Of a stretch of DNA of 64,000 bases, positions 24,028 through 36,231 are shown piece by piece (the first letter of the stretch is position 1; every line of letters begins with the position of its first letter). Made by a program: the position numbers and the translations under genes. The DNA is from Panagrolaimus kolymaensis (Eukaryota > Nematoda > Chromadorea > Rhabditida > Panagrolaimidae). Location of the stretch: the NCBI GenBank assembly GCA_028622995.1, contig JAJQJQ010000028.1, forward strand, positions 1,364,001 through 1,428,000. Direction: 5' to 3'. The notes beneath the pieces are model-generated. The model did not search any database, was not told where the DNA came from, and saw nothing but the letters and a program-made list of their open reading frames with translations.

Positions 24028-25113
24028 TGCAAAATTAAAAATTCAAAAAAAAGTTTTGTGGGTGTATAAAGTTTTTATTTTAATATGTAATTACCTTTTC
24101 TTTTGTATCTTTTTTGTTTCTGAATATACATATAGAAAGAAGTTTGATAAACAAAAACAAAGATATTTATTTTTTATATCCAAAAAATCTTTTTTTTATT
24201 ACGAGTTATTTAGGTCCTCGAAATTCGTCGGATGATTGAAAACTCTGGAATTTGGCATTAATTCATTTTTACTTGTTTTTTAGATACAAAAAATGTAGTT
24301 TCATCGCTTATTTTTTAAAAACCACTAAAAAAATTTTTAACTATTTTTTTAAAGAAAATTACTTTTCAAACGATTATTTTTTTCTCTTTTTTGAATATTT
24401 TGTACATAACTGTAATTTTTTTTTTAAAATAAAAATTCTAAAAATTTATGAATTTGATTATACCCGAAGTAAAACAATTATTTAAAGATTTTTATGCGTT
24501 TCAAAAGTAAAAAAATTATTAAACTTTTTATTTTTGGATAAACCACGTTTGCCTTGCAGATGTGAACAAAATATTTATAATGAACTCATTTACTGATATT
24601 TTCGTTGAAAGTTAAAATAAAATATTTTAATTCTAGAAATGTTGACGTTAATAAAGACATTTAAAGAAAGTAAAAATTTTTGCAAAGACAAAAATTTGAC
24701 ATTTGAATAAAAATAATCACGTGGATTTTATGCAGCTGAAAGGTTTTTGTTATCACCTTTTTTCCTTTTATTTCAATGATGGTTTTTTTATTGGCAAATA
24801 AAGGTGAAGTTTTTGCCCGGAAAGAAATAAAAATATAAAGAAACAACAAAAGCATGCATTTTTTAATCAAAAAAGAAAAGGGAATATATTTGTTTATTTT
24901 TGGCAATGTGTATATTTGATGACAAAAAAATAGCGCAAAGTTTTAGCTTCGAGTCGCATTGCAGCTTTTTTTTAAATTTGTTTTTTATTGGTTATCTTTT
25001 GTATATTTTTTCCGTCAAAAAAGTTAACCAAATTGTTAATTAAATTGTAGCGCAGCAATCGAGGAATATTATCATCAGATTTTTTCTCAAATTTTGTGGT
25101 ATTTATTCAAAAA
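24028..25113. other. Intergenic stretch with one repeat copy
   Basis: No gene seen. It includes a bipartite repeat copy at 24282-24403. The phrase ATATGTAATTACCTTTT near 24087 recurs near 28862. Confidence 0.4.
24282..24403 (+). repeat. Bipartite dispersed repeat, copy I
   Basis: Left box ATACAAAAAATGTAGTTTC at 24284-24302, an internal AAAAACCACTAAAAAAA stretch as in copy F, and right box TTTTTTGAATATTTTG at 24384-24399. Confidence 0.6.
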
Positions 25114-28100
25114 ATGAAGTCTTCTTACTTTTATTTTAGTATTGCCATAATACTTCTTTGTACTTTTAAGAATGTATGTTTTATATATTTATTAAAAATG
25201 TAGTAACAATTATTTAAATATTTTGCTATTTTATAGTTAAGTTAAAAAAATAATTAATTAACTGCATATTTTTTTCAGGTTGCTTCACTAGATTCATTGA
25301 ACGAACCAGGACTTAAAGACGTAAATATGCTTAAAATTTATGATAAAAAATGGTTAAATTTGTTAATAAAAGATGCACAAAGTCCCGATCCTGAAACCCA
25401 AGCAAGTGCAATATATTTAACTCGAATTACTTTATCCGATGAAAAATCGCCATTCGATGATTTTATTAAGAAAGGAATTATTAAAATCCTCGTTAAACAT
25501 TGTTTAAAATCACCAAAGTAAGCAAATTTTTGGGCTTTTTCATTTCTTATTAGCAAACTATCAGTATATTTAAATTACCCATTTTTTAGTATATCCCTTC
25601 AACAACAAGCTGTATTAATTTTATATCGAATGTCTTTAACTGATCATCCAAAATATATTCAACCTATTGTTGATGATGGCGTTCTTCCGCATGTTATTGA
25701 ACTATTAGATTCAGAAAATTCTACAATTCATCTGCTTTCATTAAAAATTATTCATCTTATTATCACAGCTGGCCCAGAATTTCGTGATTATGCTTTACAA
25801 TTAAAGTTAATGGAAAATTTTTCTCATTTGGTTGATGATTCGTCTACGCCAATTGGAACTTTACAAAAATTTGCTGAAATTATGGAATCCATTTGTCGTG
25901 TACGAGATCCACCAGTGCCAAATAAAAGTGTTCAAGGTTTATCACGAATGCTGAAAAAGTTTCTACGTTATTCAAATCAAAAACTTTATTCCTCCGTTAC
26001 TAAGGCTCTATTATATTTAACAGAAAATAAGAATATTACTGAACAAATCGAAGTAGACGAATTGCTTGTTGAATCACTTGTTAAACTTCTTGGTCATCAT
26101 AATGTTGAAATACAATTTGGAGCTATTGGAACAATTTATAATCTCATGAATGGAAAAAATGACATTGCCACAACAGAAGCATTCTTCGAAAATGACATTC
26201 TAATATTCATGGAAGAATTTTTGATACACAAAGACAAAAGAATTGCGTTTGATGCGTTTCGAATCCTTACAAAAATTATCAAACATTCCCAAAGTTATGC
26301 GTCAATTGTTTTTGATTCGGATCTTATGATCATGGTTATTCATGAACTTTTAAAAGGTAATGCTAAAATTCAGAAAGCTGCAATGTCTACAATATTTTAT
26401 GCGGTTATAAAAGGAACACCAGAAAATATTGAATATTTAATTGATATGAATGTTCTTTGCGTTATTTGCAATTATTTAAAGAAAATTATCGACAATAATC
26501 CGAAAGCTGTTAGAGATATTATTAAAACATATATGAATATTGCTGGAAAAGCTGAAGGATGTAAAGCAAAAGTGTATGAAAAAATAGAAACCTGCCAATG
26601 TTTTAAAACTCATGGTAAGCTTCTAAATCTTGGAGACTACATAAATCCTGATGATCCTGAAATTCAAGAACTATTAGAACAAATTCGGGATGAAGATCTT
26701 GAGGCTGGTAGAAAGGCTTTGATAGGATTATTAACTATCATTCTTGGCATTGGTGGTATCATATTTTTGTTCAAATCAAAATTTATACGATCCTGCTTAA
26801 CAAAGTTAAAAAAATTGATAAAAAATTCTCTGGCCTTACTTTATTTAAACATTTACACCAAATTAATTTCTGGATTCAAAGTGATTGGAAATTTAAAAAC
26901 TGGAAAATATTATGGTTTTATTTCAACAACGAACTATAACATTGGATTTTCTGCAACTAATATTGAAACAAAAGAAATGGTATTTAATTTGCCATATGTA
27001 TCAAAAAATTCTGAAGATTTTATAAATAATCTCAAATTAAATAATTGTTTTAAATTTATTCTAATTGAAAAATCAAATTTTCAAAGAATTGGATCTGGAT
27101 ATTCTACAAAATTTTACAATGATTTGAAAGATAAATTGAAGAAATGTGGGATTCCGTGTTATTTTATTAGTCGTGATGCCTTTATGTGTTCAAGCTTGTT
27201 ATTATCTGCCAATGTTCCGATTCATCCTGGTGAAACTGTAATAATCGTGATAAATTACTTTGATCAAATAACAGTTTTTAAACTCAAACGCTCTCATGCT
27301 GGATACCAAATGATTCAAAAGAACAATATTGTCTTAGAATCCAACACCATCCAAAATAAGAATCAAAATCTTCAAAAACAAATTATTGGTTCAACAAATC
27401 CTAAAAGCATTATAGCTTTAGAATGGGGTGGAAAATTACCTATCAAAGAGTTTCTAACTTCACCTAAACTTATCGTAATTGATCCAAAAATTCTGGAAAA
27501 AGATGGTGCGAAATTTATTTATGAAACAAGTAAATGGTTTTTTAATAAAAGTCATGCCAAATATCACATTTTACCATCATATGATAAATTTTGTCATTTG
27601 TATTATGGTTATGGAAAAAGTAATGATGATAAAGAAGAACAACAACAATGTCATAACATCTTTAGTATAAATGATGCTGAACGTTTACCAGTTACAAAAA
27701 CATTTATAATTCCAAGAAATATTCAAGATTGTTTTGTAAGTTTTTTTTTTGAAAGTTATTCCTTAATTTTTGTCGAACAAAAACTTTGTCAAAAAATTTG
27801 CATATTTAATATTTTCACATTTTTCAGGTTGTATTTAAGCAAAATAATCGACCCAATGAACAACAACGACTCGATTTCAAAAGAGACAATTGCCATAGGC
27901 TCAAACTCACCGCAAATATTGATGAGGAAGGCTTTGAAAGTTTTACAATTAATGAAATAAATATGGAAAACATCAAAGCTTTACCAACCAAATTTGAGAA
28001 AAGTTGTAAAAATAAAATCCCTGTTATTGGATTTTTCGATGATTTCTCCATTTGTTTTACAAGCAAAAATGGAAGATATCAGTTTTTGGATTCATGGAAT

Positions 28101-28735
28101 GGTAAGCTTTGGAAGGGTTATGAAAATTAGAATTAAGTTATATATTGTTTTTTAGGTTTATATGGTATTGATCATTTTATCAGTTTCGAGGAAGAAAGGC
28201 CTAAATTCGGTGAAGATGCAATGAAAATGCTTCAAATAAAACATTCCTGTGTTGTTTTTGGTAAGTTTTTTTTTCTTCTTTGTTTTCTTACGCATTAACA
28301 ATAATTGTCATCGATTGTTGTTTTTTTTTAAAAAGACTTCAAAATGCATCTTCCCTAATTTGAATTATTATTATTTACAGTTTTTTACCTATAATTTATT
28401 TTTTAGATATTTTAAAAATTATGTCTATGCCACCAAATGATATTAAAATCGACCCTACGTATGGTTTTTTAATAACCAAAGATGAAACCAATCCCGTTCT
28501 TATTAAATTTGATCATAATAATGATACCTCTGCTGCTACCCCATCATTTCTTATGGCAATGATAATCAAACAACAAATTAAAGCAATCAGAAAAGAATCT
28601 GGCGAAAAACCGGATGAAATCGGGTTATTTATAAATAATGATCAATTTAGCAAAGATGAAAGAAAGCGGGTTATCAATGGACTTGAAATATCTTGCAAAA
28701 TGTTAAAACAAAAATTTAGTTTAATTGATTCTTAA
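25114..28735 (+). CDS. Armadillo-repeat / membrane / Hsp70-like chimeric protein
   Basis: Six exons (25114-25173, 25279-25517, 25590-27735, 27828-28101, 28156-28260, 28407-28735) give 3153 nt, 1050 aa, all junctions in frame. Residues 1-25 look like a signal peptide. Residues ~30-440 are armadillo-type helical repeats like those of importin-alpha relatives (VLPHVIELLDSEN, LVKLLGHHNVEIQFGAIGTIYNL, KAAMSTIFYAVIKGTPENIEYLI). A membrane segment lies at ~475-496 (LLTIILGIGGIIFLF). The rest is Hsp70-like: a weak central part (GETVIIVINYFDQITVFKL; DAERLPVTKTFIIPRN) and, at the C-terminus, a stretch resembling the start of an Hsp70 ATPase domain (IGFFDDFSICFTSKNG..., then PSFLMAMIIKQQIKAI...GLFINNDQFSKDERKRVINGLE, cf. 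the VPAYFNDAQRQATKDAG region). The phosphate-binding residues look eroded. If the signal peptide is real, the armadillo part is lumenal or extracellular. Family unnamed; function unknown. Confidence 0.75.
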
Positions 28736-29121
28736 ATAATTTTTCTATAGTGTGGCTTTATTTTGATTTATTTTCCTTTTTTATATAAAATTTCAATTGT
28801 TTTAAATGAGAGGAATCTCCAGACTTGTCGCTCTTAAAAATCTAAAATTTTTCTATTTAAATATGTAATTACCTTTTTTGAATTGTACTTTGTTGCCATT
28901 AAATACCATTCATTAATTCTTTGTTTCTTGTTTCTTTTTCATTTTTTGTTTTAAAAAATTATTTCACTTTTAATGTATATTTAAAAGCAATTATTACCTA
29001 TTTTTTAGACACTCTATATTTATAAAAGGTTATGATGAAAGTTTTATAGCACAAGTTTAAACTAAAATCACAGGTTGTGAGTTTTTATTAAAGAAAATTA
29101 AACAAAATAAATATATTCCCC
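28736..29121. other. Convergent intergenic region
   Basis: AT-rich DNA between two convergent genes, presumably both 3' UTRs. Nothing else is visible. Confidence 0.4.
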
Positions 29122-30245
29122 TTAATATTCTGGAAAAAAAGATTGACGTCTAACTTTTATCGATGCCATATTGGTTATGGAAATTGTAGATTCGGTATTT
29201 ATTTTAGTTAAGCACAATTTCTGTGCAATCCATTCCAAGTGATATAATTTCAAATATTCTCTTTTTAAGGCATATCTAAAAAAATATTAAGGGTTTAAAA
29301 ACACCGTTTATTTTGGCTTCTAAATTTAAAATTTTCTAGCTTTACTTACGAAAAGAAAAAAAGTAAAATAATTGAAACATAATGATAAGAAATATATGAA
29401 AAATCATATAATATATTAAAAATCCTATCAAAAAGCCAAAAATCTGGATCATCTTTAATTTCATAAGAAAATGGAACATACATAGTTAAAAATGCATAAA
29501 AACCGAACATGGTTTCTGTCCATACAGATTGAATTAGCAATTTATATTCAACTTTTATTTTTCGATTTAATTGACTCCTTTGAATTTGATTTTTTCTTGA
29601 ATATTTAAATTTTTTTCGATAAATTATAAATGTTGTTATTCCAATAATTAAAGAAATAATTCCACAAATTCCATTTGAAATTGCACGAATTAAATAATCC
29701 TGTTTTATGTATTCTGAACATTCTGGGGCATAAGTATCCAAGCGACAAGTAATATTCGAAAAAGAATATCCATTAATTATAAACGGATAAAATAAAAGTA
29801 AAAATAAAATAACCAAAAAATATTTTTTCGTTGACCAAATAATTTTATGTTTTGTTATATAAAAAATGGATGTGAAACGATTAAGGGAAAGTAAAATATT
29901 TGATGGGCCCATAAAAAGCATAATATACCATTCAATAAAGCATTCAAAATATTTAAAAAATGGTATATCTATTATATTATCAGAACTCCAATCTTTTGTT
30001 AAATATCTTTGACATGTAAATCCAAGTTCGTATAAAGCATCAAATAAATAACCCCAAAATAATATATAAAAATATGCGCTCGCAATCGATGAAGATGGGG
30101 AAGAAGATTTAATTGATTTAAAGAATTGAGAAATAATTACAATGCTAACAGAAATTTCGAGAATGCATCCAGAATAATAAAAAATATCTACAATTCTATC
30201 GATATAATTTTTAATTATGGCAAATATTTTTCCATCTTCTGACAT
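29122..30245 (-). CDS. Seven-TM chemoreceptor-like protein (Srg/Srv-like)
   Basis: Minus-strand exons are 30245-29350 and 29275-29122 (1050 nt, 349 aa). The donor GTAAGT (29349-29344) and acceptor TTTTTTTTAG (ending at 29276) give one continuous frame and replace an early stop with a 50-residue charged tail. Seven membrane segments are visible, with NILLSLNRFTSIFYITKHKIIW after TM3, where the NRFTS motif is typical of Srg/Srv chemoreceptors. Loop 3 is rich in Lys/Arg (YRKKFKYSRKNQIQRSQLNRK). It is predicted to be a sensory receptor of the plasma membrane. It is not close to the other receptors here, so it was probably not made by the same duplications. Confidence 0.8.
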
Positions 30246-31285
30246 GGTTGCTGGAGAAATTCTAGAAATAATACAATATAAAATTTGTTATAGCTCGACT
30301 CTCAAAATTTTTGAGTAAAAAAATATTCGATTTTCATCCTTTTAATTTTTTTTTATCTCAATAATCTCATTTTTCGCTGATTTTCAAGTACCAATTTTTT
30401 TCTAAACAAAGTCACGCTAACTTTTTATTTTTAAAACTTTGGCAAAGAAGAAAAACAAACTGTTTTTGATGTTTTAAAAATTAGAAAACATGGCTTTTTA
30501 TAAAATAATTCCCAGGTGCTAAGAATAACATACATACAATTATGTATAAAATCTTTGTTTTCAAATTTAAGTATCAAACAAAAGTATTACCTTTTTTAGG
30601 AATACATTTTAGCTTGTTGAGGCACCCCTGAAATGGCTTATTTGTTTGTTATTAAATTTAACCCATTCTGTACTCATTTCGTAAATTTATGAAAATAAAC
30701 AGAATCCATTAAAAAAACAAATTTATATTAAAAATAATTTTTAAATTTGATTTTAGAAACGTGGGCATAAAAATTATTTTTAACTTTCTACCTTTGAATT
30801 TATGTAAAAAATATTTGTTTAGTACCCACATTTTTGCATTTAACTGAATAGTAAATAACACTAATAGTAAAATAAAAGTTATGGAGTTACATTATATTTT
30901 ACAGGTGTTATTTACGAAAAAGCAAATTAGTTTTTATATTTTTTGTTTACTCTATTTTTTGTAATCAAATTTTTAAAGAAAATAAATATTAAATTTACTT
31001 TTAAAGAACTCTGTTATTTTCTACCTTTAAAAAATAGAACTTTTCTCTTTCTTTCTTTTTTACTTATTTTTCAAAAAAAAAAGTTACTCTTTCGAACCAA
31101 TAAAGTCTTCAACAAGAAAATATTAATAAATATTTAAACGGTAATGCAACAAAAAAAATAAGTTAAACAACTCTTCTGAAAAAAGTTTAAAACCATCCAT
31201 ACAAACTTATATTTAAAATTTCTTATTGATTTCTTTCTTGAAATTTTGAGGGGTACATTTTCAACTTTTTTCTTATCTATGTGAT
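30246..31285. other. Gene-free intergenic region
   Basis: AT-rich, with no supportable gene; presumably holds the promoter of the minus-strand receptor ending at 30245. Confidence 0.4.
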
Positions 31286-31846
31286 TTATGCGATTTGACG
31301 TAAAAATGAGTTAGAATCATCAAAATAATATTCACGAGTATAATTCAAATCCAAAAAATGTAAATCTTTAATTAAATGAAATGCTGTATTCTTGTCACTA
31401 TCATTCTTAAAAAAAGCATTTATATAAGTTTTAAAAAAATTATGAATGCTTGCTTGTCGATTTTCATTCGTTGCATAATCGATCAAATCCCAATATGCTT
31501 TACTGAGAGGTTCCAATTCTTCAGTAAATTTACACATTAGTTTAATCATTTTTAATGGTTGTGTTTTTTCCAACGATAAAAAATTCATGGTTTTATTTAT
31601 TAAAGTTTGCATTTTTGATGTATAGCTTGATTCTAAAAACTTTTAACATATTTTTTTTAAATCGAAACTATCAAAGAAATTTTGCAAGAAAAAAAACAAG
31701 AGGGAACGTTGTTGGCTTGAAAACCATTTGTGTAAAAATAATATTATCTTGCTGTATTTTAAATTAAGGTTCTTACCTTTTCCCATTATCATAGCAATAA
31801 ACATCAAAAATAAAAAGAATATTTTTAATTCCTTTGTGAGACACAT
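31286..31846 (-). CDS. Small secreted protein, paralogue of the N-terminus of the gene at 51988-53738
   Basis: Exons on the minus strand are 31846-31777 and 31632-31286 (417 nt, 138 aa). A signal peptide (MCLTKELKIFFLFLMFIAMIMG) is followed by a helical region. Residues from ~30 (INKTMNFLSLEKTQPLKMIKLM, ENRQASIHNFFK, KNDSDKNTAFHLIKDL) align with the N-terminal ~130 residues of the much longer protein at 51988-53738 (INKSMDIVSLQEHQPFEMIKQM, ENRQVSANFKLW, NDTDKITAIKLLDDI). It may be a short family member or a truncated duplicate. Family not recognised. Confidence 0.65.
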
Positions 31847-32282
31847 TTTTAGTTTAAAAATAAAATAAAGCTTTAAAATAATTTTTATTGCCACAAAATG
31901 AAAAAGTATGTATGATTTATTTGTTTATAAATCGAAAACGACACCCTCCATTTTTTGTTAAAACCAAAGCTTTGAAAAAAAGGCTAAAAATATTTTTGCT
32001 TTTTTTCCATTCATTTCGTTGTGTATTTTGTTTCAAAAAAAAAGAAGAATAAGATCAAATGTTGCAACAATTAGCCGGTCATCGACTATTTGGCAAACAT
32101 TCAGCAGAAAAATGTGTGAAAAAAATAAAAAAAGTTTGCATAAAAAAAATTTCAGTCAAAATGAAAAAAAAATCATGCAAAGTGTATGCAACTATGCAAA
32201 TTTATTGCTGCTTCATTGTTAGCAAAAATTCATAAGTCAAAGAAAAAACGTTCATTTTTCATTTTCATCATCAAAAGCTGCG
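31847..32282. other. Divergent intergenic region
   Basis: About 430 bp between divergent genes; likely holds both promoters. No specific motif recognised. Confidence 0.4.
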
Positions 32283-34343
32283 ATGAAAGGTGGACGCTTC
32301 TTCACTTTTGTTGGGTTGGTATTATTTTTTACTTTGGCTGATGGAATAAACCAATTTATTCATGATTTCATCAACAAATATGAAAATATGGATGCTGATA
32401 AACAATCTTATATTCATGAAATCGAACAACTTGGACCAAAGTAAGTTTACCTCTTTTTATTATTGTAAAAATGCACTCTTTTGGCAATGCGTTCCTTTTT
32501 TATAAAGCCTTTGAAATGGAAAAAGTTGCTTCTTTTCTGTTGCATCTTTGTTCAAACTCAAACCTAATCATTTCTTCTTTATTTTAGTGTCGCTGTATTG
32601 AATTCATTCGAATCGTTGGATGTTGAAATAAAGCTTGAAGAATTTCCAAATCTTAAATTTGTTTCTATTCATGATGATTTTCTCTCTTGTACTCATATGT
32701 TACAGTTCTATTTGAAAATCAAACAGAATGGCGATGATGCTTATATTGAATGTGAAATTGGTAAAAATGATGGAACATGCTTATGTGGTGAGTAACTTGC
32801 TTTTTACCATTCTTGCTATTCGATTTGACTTGATATATTCTTCTTATACGACTATCAACGAACATTATTGTCTTTGTTATGTTATCGATGTTATTAATTT
32901 ATTCGTGACTATGCTTTATTCATGGCTTTTTTAGGCGAATCTGAATTTCAAGTAAAATTGAGGCCAACTTCAAAACACATTGTTATCGAAAACAAAATTT
33001 TCGTGGTTATGGAAAGTCAAACTTTCAAGCAAATCTTCGAAGAATGTAAACAAAATACGCCGTTTGCTTATACTACTGAAAAACATCAAAATCATGAATT
33101 CATCAAAGCTCAATCGCATATTGGTGTTACACAATATTATCCTGGATATGATTATAATGATCGATGCTTCTTTGCTTTGGTTTCTTCAAGTAAAGATGCA
33201 AATCCATTCAACGTTGTTCGACCGAAGCCTTCAACTCTTCAACCTGATTCACATCATCAATATTTGTATTCAACAAGTGATGTTCCAGCTGAATTAGCAC
33301 CGAATATTAGTTTCGTCAAAGATGGATGGCCAAGAATCGAAGTTCAAACAAATAAAGAGAATCAAAGAATGACTTTCTTAAAACCAGCTGATTCAACACA
33401 TATTCCTGCTTTCCTGTTTGATATACCAAAATGTCACGGTACAACGTAAGTTATAGTTAGTTGATTATACCACATATTAGATTGGTTACAAACACTTTTG
33501 TTAATGTTTATTTACCTATTGTCGTCAGAAGGTTTAAAACGTAATTTTCATGTTAGTTAGACTAAAAACTTGCTATATTGATTGTTCGATGAATTGTACT
33601 TATCTTTTTATTCTATGTATAATTACTTTTCAGGATCATAATGCGTTTGTTTGATAGAGAAGATTGTACTTATTACATATATCAAACCGACTTCCTTCGA
33701 GTAACACCTCGTGGATTTGAAGATTATTCATCTTCATCAAAGATTGATAAAGCCAAGTTATCTGAACAAGCTCTCTATTATCGATCACCATTTATCCGAA
33801 CTGCTTCTCCATTACAAAAGCCATTGGAATACAATAATGATATATTATGTAAGCATAAAATTGGTGACAAATATGTTGTTGAATTTTTGGAAGTTTTTGC
33901 TCATAAAGATCTGGGTTGTGATAGTTTTGGTTTTGTTACGGTAAGCAACATTTTCAGTGGTTTTAAACTTCTTTATGTTACTTGTTTTCAGGGTCCGGCT
34001 GTGAAAGTTGAAATCGAATATGAAGAACCAAATGTTACAACTACTACAGAGTCATCAACTTATATAAATTCTTCAACTGAAATTCCAATTGAATCAGCAT
34101 CTTTTTCACCATGGTTTCTTGCTATCATTGTTGTGTAAGTTTCCTTTTCTCTTTCTTGTCTTTATTTATGGCTACGATTTTAGAATGTTCTTGTTATTAT
34201 CAGCTGGTGCAATCATTTATCTAACCCGACGAAAATGGTTCAAAGAAGCTCGAATGGATTTGGATGAAAATGCTTTTGCTCATCATTGGCAAGTACCTGT
34301 TCCTGATAAAGTTGAAGATGAAAATGATCGAGTATTTGATTAA
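32283..34343 (+). CDS. Type I membrane glycoprotein of unknown function
   Basis: Six exons (32283-32440, 32588-32787, 32935-33445, 33634-33940, 33992-34134, 34184-34343) give 1479 nt, 492 aa, all in frame. A signal peptide (FFTFVGLVLFFTLADG) is followed by a ~400-residue ectodomain with several Cys, a short Thr/Ser-rich stalk (NVTTTTESSTYINSSTE), one membrane segment (LAIIVVMFLLLSAGAIIYL) split by the last intron, and a ~38-residue acidic cytoplasmic tail (KWFKEARMDLDENAF...EDENDRVFD). The ectodomain matches no family I know. GC and codon use are slightly higher than in neighbours, in keeping with a well-expressed gene. AATAAA lies 55 bp past the stop. Confidence 0.8.
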
Positions 34344-34397
34344 ATTGTTTGTTTCATTTGCTATGTATTTATTATGTATGTACTTTTTTTAATGAAT

Positions 34398-34403
34398 AAT
34401 AAA
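34398..34403 (+). terminator. Poly(A) signal AATAAA
   Basis: Canonical AATAAA 55 bp downstream of the stop codon of the type I membrane protein gene. Confidence 0.6.
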
Positions 34404-34438
34404 GAGTTATCGTTGTATATTTTATTAAACATTGTTTC

Positions 34439-34458
34439 ATATATATATATATATATAT
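34439..34458. repeat. (AT)10 microsatellite
   Basis: About ten uninterrupted AT units just past the poly(A) signal, in the gap between convergent genes. Confidence 0.9.
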
Positions 34459-34487
34459 GCAATAGCACAAGAAATGCACATTCATTA

Positions 34488-35369
34488 TTATTGTTCATAA
34501 ACTATAATATCAACTTTATTCCGAGAAGATATGGATATTTCTCTGATTTGTTTTTCCAATCTTTCTTTAATCATTCCTTTATTTTCACTTCTAATTGAAA
34601 TGGTTGCATAAGGTTTGAGGTTCATTTGATTTGATTTTGGTGTTATTGGAATAAGGTTTTGATTTAAAAATAAGCAAAACAATTCCGCATCAAAGCATGG
34701 AGATACGTTAATCATGTGCAATATAAAGGATTTTAACGGTTTCACAAATTTTACTTCACTTAATTTTTCGAGTGTTTCCTTAAAAAAATTTTCTTCATTA
34801 TTTTCATATTCAATTCTTTCAAGATTTGGAAGATTTTGAAATAATACATTTATTGGAACGTTTGTGCCATCTGAATAAAGAATGCTTGATTGAATGAAAC
34901 CAAATTCTTTAATTTTTTCATTATCTTCAACTAAGAATTTAAAATCTGAATAAGAAATCGTTGAGGAAGCAATATTTAAGATTTTTGAAGAATTACGATA
35001 AATGGATTTCATTAATGATGGAGAAATTTTATATATTTTTAAAGCACATGTAAACCAAAATAAAAGGTTTTTATTCAAATTGAATAATTTCGATGAACCG
35101 TTCGTCATAATCATCGATTCTTTGCAGCAAGCATTTAAAGGAAAAACTAGAATAGCTCGTTTAGTAAAAAAATATTTGCATGTTTGATACAATTTTTGAA
35201 GGCCGTCAGGAGAAGTGGGTTTATTAAGAATTTGAAAAATAACATCAGGAGGAAGAGAAAAGTGCTGTTTTCGAGGAAACTTAAACGTATATTCAGAATC
35301 TTTGGAAATAGGATCCATTTGTTGCTTAAACATGGCATAAATTTCTGATTTATTATAAATATGATCCAT
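34488..35369 (-). CDS. F-box-like protein
   Basis: Single-exon, 293 residues. Residues ~33-75 (FSLPPDVIFQILNKPTSPDGLQKLYQTCKYFF) fit an F-box-like motif (LPxDV...IL...L..L..xCK). The rest has the leucine-rich pattern of large nematode F-box families (LPNLERIEYEN, LSEVKFVKPLKSFILHM, FDAELFCLFLNQN). Such proteins usually recruit substrates to SCF ubiquitin ligases through a Skp1 homologue; that role is inferred from the fold only. A partial copy of its last third lies just upstream at 35629-35901, so this is a small local duplication. Confidence 0.6.
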   Translation of the reverse strand: MDHIYNKSEIYAMFKQQMDPISKDSEYTFKFPRKQHFSLPPDVIFQILNKPTSPDGLQKLYQTCKYFFTKRAILVFPLNACCKESMIMTNGSSKLFNLNKNLLFWFTCALKIYKISPSLMKSIYRNSSKILNIASSTISYSDFKFLVEDNEKIKEFGFIQSSILYSDGTNVPINVLFQNLPNLERIEYENNEENFFKETLEKLSEVKFVKPLKSFILHMINVSPCFDAELFCLFLNQNLIPITPKSNQMNLKPYATISIRSENKGMIKERLEKQIREISISSRNKVDIIVYEQ

Positions 35370-35628
35370 AATAATTTTGGTTAAAACAAGTATTCAACTA
35401 AAAAATAGGCTGCAATTAATTCCCAATTATTTTTGCACTCAATTTAAAAAATCTTTGGCATTAAAGAACTTTTCGACAAAAGATTTAAACGAAGCAACCC
35501 ATGGAAGTCATTTATAAAAAAATGCAAAATAGAAAGATTTAACACTATTTTAAGAAATACTTTTTTTAGGTATAAAGATTTATTGTATTTATTAAAATTT
35601 ACAAAACGACGACAAAAAACAACATATT

Positions 35629-35901
35629 TTAATAAAGAAAAGTTGTTACATTAATATTTTTCCCGTTATTTGACAATTCTTTAATTGATTTATCAATGCT
35701 TTCTTTAACGAGAATCTTATTTTCGAATTCAACATAAATCTTTGCAAAGGAATATGTAAGCGAATTTGGTTGAAGGTTTTTCTTAAAAAACTTGCAAAAT
35801 AATGCTGCATCAAAACATGGAGATACGTTAGGCATGTACAAAGTAAAAGAATTTAATGGTTTTAAAAATTTTACTTCCAAAAAAACGTCGAAAATTGTCA
35901 T
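35629..35901 (-). pseudogene. Partial copy of the F-box-like gene's C-terminus
   Basis: 90 residues (EVKFLKPLNSF...NVSPCFDAALFCKFFKKNLQP) align with the final third of the F-box-like protein at 34488-35369 (EVKFVKPLKSF...NVSPCFDAELFCLFLNQNLIP). No F-box or N-terminal part is found upstream, so this is a truncated duplicate. An ATG at 35901 exists but is probably fortuitous. Confidence 0.65.
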
Positions 35902-36231
35902 ATTCCCAGAAAATGTAGTGCATTTAAAACGGTGAAAATTTTAATATTTCTTTAAAAGTCGTAGATGATAACTTTTCGAAACTGATGTATAAATCAAAAT
36001 GAGTATAAAATCAGGTTTTTTTATTCAGGAAGATTTTGACCAATGAAAGTTCGAATTGAATTTTCCTTTTTTATGGTTGTATGTTAATTTTAGATTTTGT
36101 CGGGCTTTTATTTGATCAAGATAGTTGAGAGAAAAAAAGGAGGTACAAAATTAAAAAAAATAATCATAGTTTTTAAACGCAAATATAAACTACAACAAAA
36201 CAAAGGTAATTAAATTGGCAAAGGATCTAAT

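Noticed and set aside
24087..28880. ATGTAATTACCTTTT repeated near 24087 and 28862 as a spliced-leader-like or regulatory signal
   Set aside because: Only two copies, both AT-rich and in 3' flanks; chance is enough to explain them.
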